Positions 61,371 through 64,000 of a DNA stretch of 64,000 nt are shown one piece after another (the first letter of the stretch is position 1; the number at the start of each line of letters is the position of its first letter). This stretch comes from Simmondsia chinensis (lineage: Eukaryota > Streptophyta > Magnoliopsida > Caryophyllales > Simmondsiaceae), in assembly GCA_018398585.1 (NCBI GenBank), contig JAGTTD010000006.1:3236501-3300500 (forward strand), read 5' to 3'. Both the position numbers and the translations under genes were made by a program. Under the pieces are notes generated by a model. That model ran no database searches. It was given only the letters and a program-made list of their open reading frames with translations, and was not told the DNA's origin.

Positions 61371-61616
61371 TAAAAAAAGGAAGGAACATACCCAGTGCCT
61401 CAAGGGCTCCCGCCTATGTAGAGTCTAGGGAGGCGAATGTACGCAACCTTCCCCCTTCAGTGTGTTAACCTGAAGAGATGTTGTTTTCCGGTGCCCCCAA
61501 CCTGAGGGTGAGGACTTCTCAGGAGGTCACTCATCCGGGTACTACTCTGGCCCAAGCATGCTTAACTTCGGAGTTTTCATGGGATCCGGTGACGGCGTGT
61601 TGGTACCCTCTTTGGT
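61371..61616 (-). mobile_element. 5S-headed SINE, copy 5, near full length (subfamily A)
   Basis: Perfect 18-bp duplication acgaagagtaatattata (61353-61370 and 61617-61634). Minus-strand head ACCAAAGAGGGTACCAACAC, CCGTCACCGGATCCCATG, CGAAGTTAAGCATGCTTGGG, then AGAGTAGTACCCGGATGAG, GTGACCTCCTGAG, the tail, GGCACTGGGTATGTTCC. The 5' end agrees with copy 3. Confidence 0.93.
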
Positions 61617-62331
61617 ACGAAGAGTAATATTATAGTCTCATAGATATTGGGGTGGCTACAGTGATAATATTTGATTGATCTGGTATTAATATTATATTAC
61701 ACTCACACACGCGTGTGTGTATATATATATATATAAATATAAAAATTATGAAAATTTTACTCTATAGATAATTTTAAACAACCATATTTTTACTAAAATA
61801 TTTTTGATATCATAAAATAGTTTGTCAAAAAACAAAAAATAAGGCTAAAATGGAGTTTAAAAATCTTAATCAAGATGACTAATTTCCCTTTAAAAAGTAT
61901 ACGTAGTAACTTTTTCAATTATACAGATAAAATAATAAAAATAAAAAATACGGTTATTTATGTTACAGGCTCTTGTACTTTGCCCATTATGTCATTTTGG
62001 TCCTTATACTTATAATTGTATCAATTTAGTCATGAATAATTCAAAATGTGTCAATTTAGTCATTTGTTCAAATTTAAGTTATGTTAATGATATAATTTTA
62101 AACAGTAAAATTATACTAGATGCAAGTAACTTATTATAAATCCATCTGTTTATTCAATTTAACCCAATTCGTGGCTGAATCTTTAAAAATTTCATTAAAA
62201 TTTAACATAAAATTTTATTCGAGGACCAAATTGACACATTTTGAATTGTACAAGGACTAAATTGACACAACGAACAAAGTACAAGGACCTTTGGCATAAA
62301 TTTCCTAAAATATATATTATATTTAGAATGA

Positions 62332-62589
62332 AACAACAACAGACCTCATGTCTTAAGGGCTCCAACATAGGCGAAGTCTGGGAGGGGTGGATGTACGCAG
62401 TCTTACCCCTTCATGGTGTAACCCTGCTGAGAGGCTGTTTACAAAGACCTCCTACCTTTTATAGGATTGGCAACACGAGGACTTCCCAGGAGATTACCCA
62501 TCCTGGTACTACTCTCGTCCAAACACGCTTAATTTCGAAATTGCAATGGGATCCGGTGCCTTATTGCCTGATAAACGAACCCTATATAA
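62332..62589 (-). mobile_element. 5S-headed SINE, copy 6, full length (subfamily B)
   Basis: Perfect 14-bp duplication tatatttagaatga (62318-62331 and 62590-62603). The minus-strand head covers nearly all of 5S: GGGTTCGTTTATCAGGCAAT, GCACCGGATCCCATTGC, AAATTAAGCGTGTTTGGACG, AGAGTAGTACCAGGATGGG, TCCTGGGAAGTCCTCGTGTT, then GCCAATCCTATAAAAGG. The tail is AAACAGCCTCTCAGCAGGG, GACTGCGTACATCC, GACATGAGGTCTG, TTGTTG. Confidence 0.93.
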
Positions 62590-62603
62590 TATATTTAGAA
62601 TGA

Positions 62604-63582
62604 TTAGAGGAAAAATTGTAGGAAAATATATATAAAAGCAAACAAATCTTAAAAATAGAGGAATTTATTAAACATTTAATAGGATATAATCCCAAAAAAA
62701 AAAAAAAAAAAAACCAACATCCATAACAATAAAGAAATCGAGTAAAGAAGGAAATCAATATGAAAAGAATATTTTTCCTATTGAGAAAATAAATAGATTT
62801 TTGTTTTTTTTTCTTCAATAATTGAATAGTCGCCCAAAAAAGTACAATACCGTAAGGCAGGATCCGAGGGCAAACAAGAGAAATATGAAAACATCCGAGA
62901 CAACACATTATTCCTCACCTGGACTCGAAAACAAAAAAACTCGTAATAGATTTTTGTTATTTAACTAAATAAAATTATACATCACTTATAACCCGAAGAT
63001 CTAACATTTCTACAATAGTAAAAAAAATAATCTCATTGAAAAATTATGTAATCATTCAAGGAAAATAAATATACAAAATCAGAAGAATTTTATTAGATAC
63101 ATTAGAACGGCATAATAAATGTTAAGTGCCCTCTTGACCAAGCAACCCTCTTAGGTAAGTTCTAATTCCTTTATTTTTAACTAGCATCTCTAAAAAAATT
63201 CTATTTACCATCCTGACAACCAAACACTTTATATTTACTTCCTGAAAAGTTGACATACGAATTGAATTAATGAAAAATACAACTTATCTTAGAAATTTAA
63301 TTTACGTAACAACCAAATGAGGCCTAAGCTTTTCGGTGTATATTTGACCCAAATATTAAAGTGGTTATAAATTTTAAAATACAAGAAATAGTTGTTCTTC
63401 TTTAAATAGAAATAAATTTATTTTTAAAAATATAAAAAATCATTCATTTATAATTTTAAAAATTTATTCAAAAAATAGTGAAAAAAGATCTATTATTAAA
63501 AAATAATTATTTTCATAATATATATATATAGAGCACTATTTTCATAATATATATTCAAACGGGCTGTAAAAAGTAAAGCAAA
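62604..63582. other. AT-rich spacer
   Basis: An A-run at 62694-62713, a hAT-type MITE-like stretch ending caaccaaatgaggcc near 63325, and an AT microsatellite near 63520. No gene seen. Confidence 0.5.
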
Positions 63583-63790
63583 GCAATATACCTAGTGCCT
63601 CAAGGACTTTAGTCTAAGCAGAGTCTGGGGAACGGGTGTACATAGCCTTCTCCCTTTAGGGTATTACTCTTGAAGAGAGACTATTTTCAAGTGTCCCTGG
63701 CCTGAAGGTGAGAATTTTTCAAGATGTCATTCATCTTAATATTACTCTCATCCAAATACGTTTAACTTTAAACTTTTCTGACCGTAAAAT
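63583..63790 (-). mobile_element. 5S-headed SINE, copy 7, decayed (subfamily A)
   Basis: Minus-strand AAAGTTTAAAGTTAAACG, AGAGTAATATTAAGATG, then CACCTTCAGGCCAGGGAC, GGGAGAAGGCTATGTACACC, GACTCTGCTTAGAC, AGGCACTAGGTATATTGC. The oldest-looking copy of the group. Confidence 0.75.
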
Positions 63791-64000
63791 AGTCGAAGAA
63801 CGAAAAGAAAAAAGAACGTGAATGCAATGTCAGCCAGAGAATATGCTCTCAATATGCGTGGACTAATTAAGAGCTACATATTTCCCTGTCGTAATTACAT
63901 CCGCAAGCTTTCTTGTGGTCAAAAAAAAAATATATTTATATTAGAAATTTTGATACTTTATTAATTATGTTAATTTACTCTTATATTTTTAATTATATTA

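Noticed and set aside
61371..61616. Cassandra-type TRIM (5S sequence within LTRs)
   Set aside because: There are no paired LTRs, no tRNA primer site and no 5-bp duplications. The 14-18 bp duplications and the CACTGGGT tail fit SINE retroposition.

Overview
This is nuclear DNA from a flowering plant, most likely a eudicot. Genes are split by GT-AG introns, intergenic DNA is AT-rich, and nested transposons are everywhere. The protein families are plant-specific or plant-typical: a BRUTUS-LIKE iron-regulatory E3 ligase, a LOB-domain factor, a plant USP-related protein and a PPR-SMR protein. I cannot name the species from sequence alone.

Layout. (1) 1-16254, plus strand: a BRUTUS-LIKE gene with its first exon(s) left of the window. 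Its introns hold an RTE LINE, 5S-headed and tRNA-headed SINEs, MITEs, and a 4-kb Mutator-type foldback element that itself carries an L1 LINE. (2) 17034-19584, minus strand: an LBD27-type LOB-domain gene of two exons split by a 1.7-kb repeat-filled intron. (3) 19.8-32.4 kb: gene-free DNA dominated by long inverted repeats, including one near-palindrome of about 2.8 kb and another of about 2.4 kb interrupted by a 765-bp Mutator-like element full of GC-rich palindromes. (4) 32433-43907, minus strand: a 15-exon ubiquitin carboxyl-terminal hydrolase-related gene. (5) 44-53 kb: repeats, including an intact 292-bp miniature LTR retrotransposon (TRIM), several SINEs, a GC-rich foldback with a nested hAT-like element, and an RTE 3' end. 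(6) 53121-55680, minus strand: a PPR-SMR gene with a one-base frameshift near its 5' end and a probable 2.75-kb 5'-UTR intron. (7) 58.6-64 kb: repeats, with four 5S-headed SINEs.

The genes do not form one pathway. Their neighbourhood is informative all the same: from memory, in Arabidopsis the BTSL and PPR-SMR genes sit side by side on chromosome 1 (twice), while LBD27 and the USP-related genes sit together on chromosome 3. All four are together here, which fits an ancestral block split by polyploidy and gene loss.

The most unusual content is the set of retroposons. At least seven copies of a SINE have a 5S-rRNA-like head (Pol III promoter) and a 3' tail shared with an RTE LINE copy in the same window. 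Several carry perfect 14-18 bp target duplications, and some related insertions consist of nothing but the last 58-65 bp of the tail. Exon coordinates were worked out by hand from splice signals, reading phase and remembered family sequences; no alignment was run.
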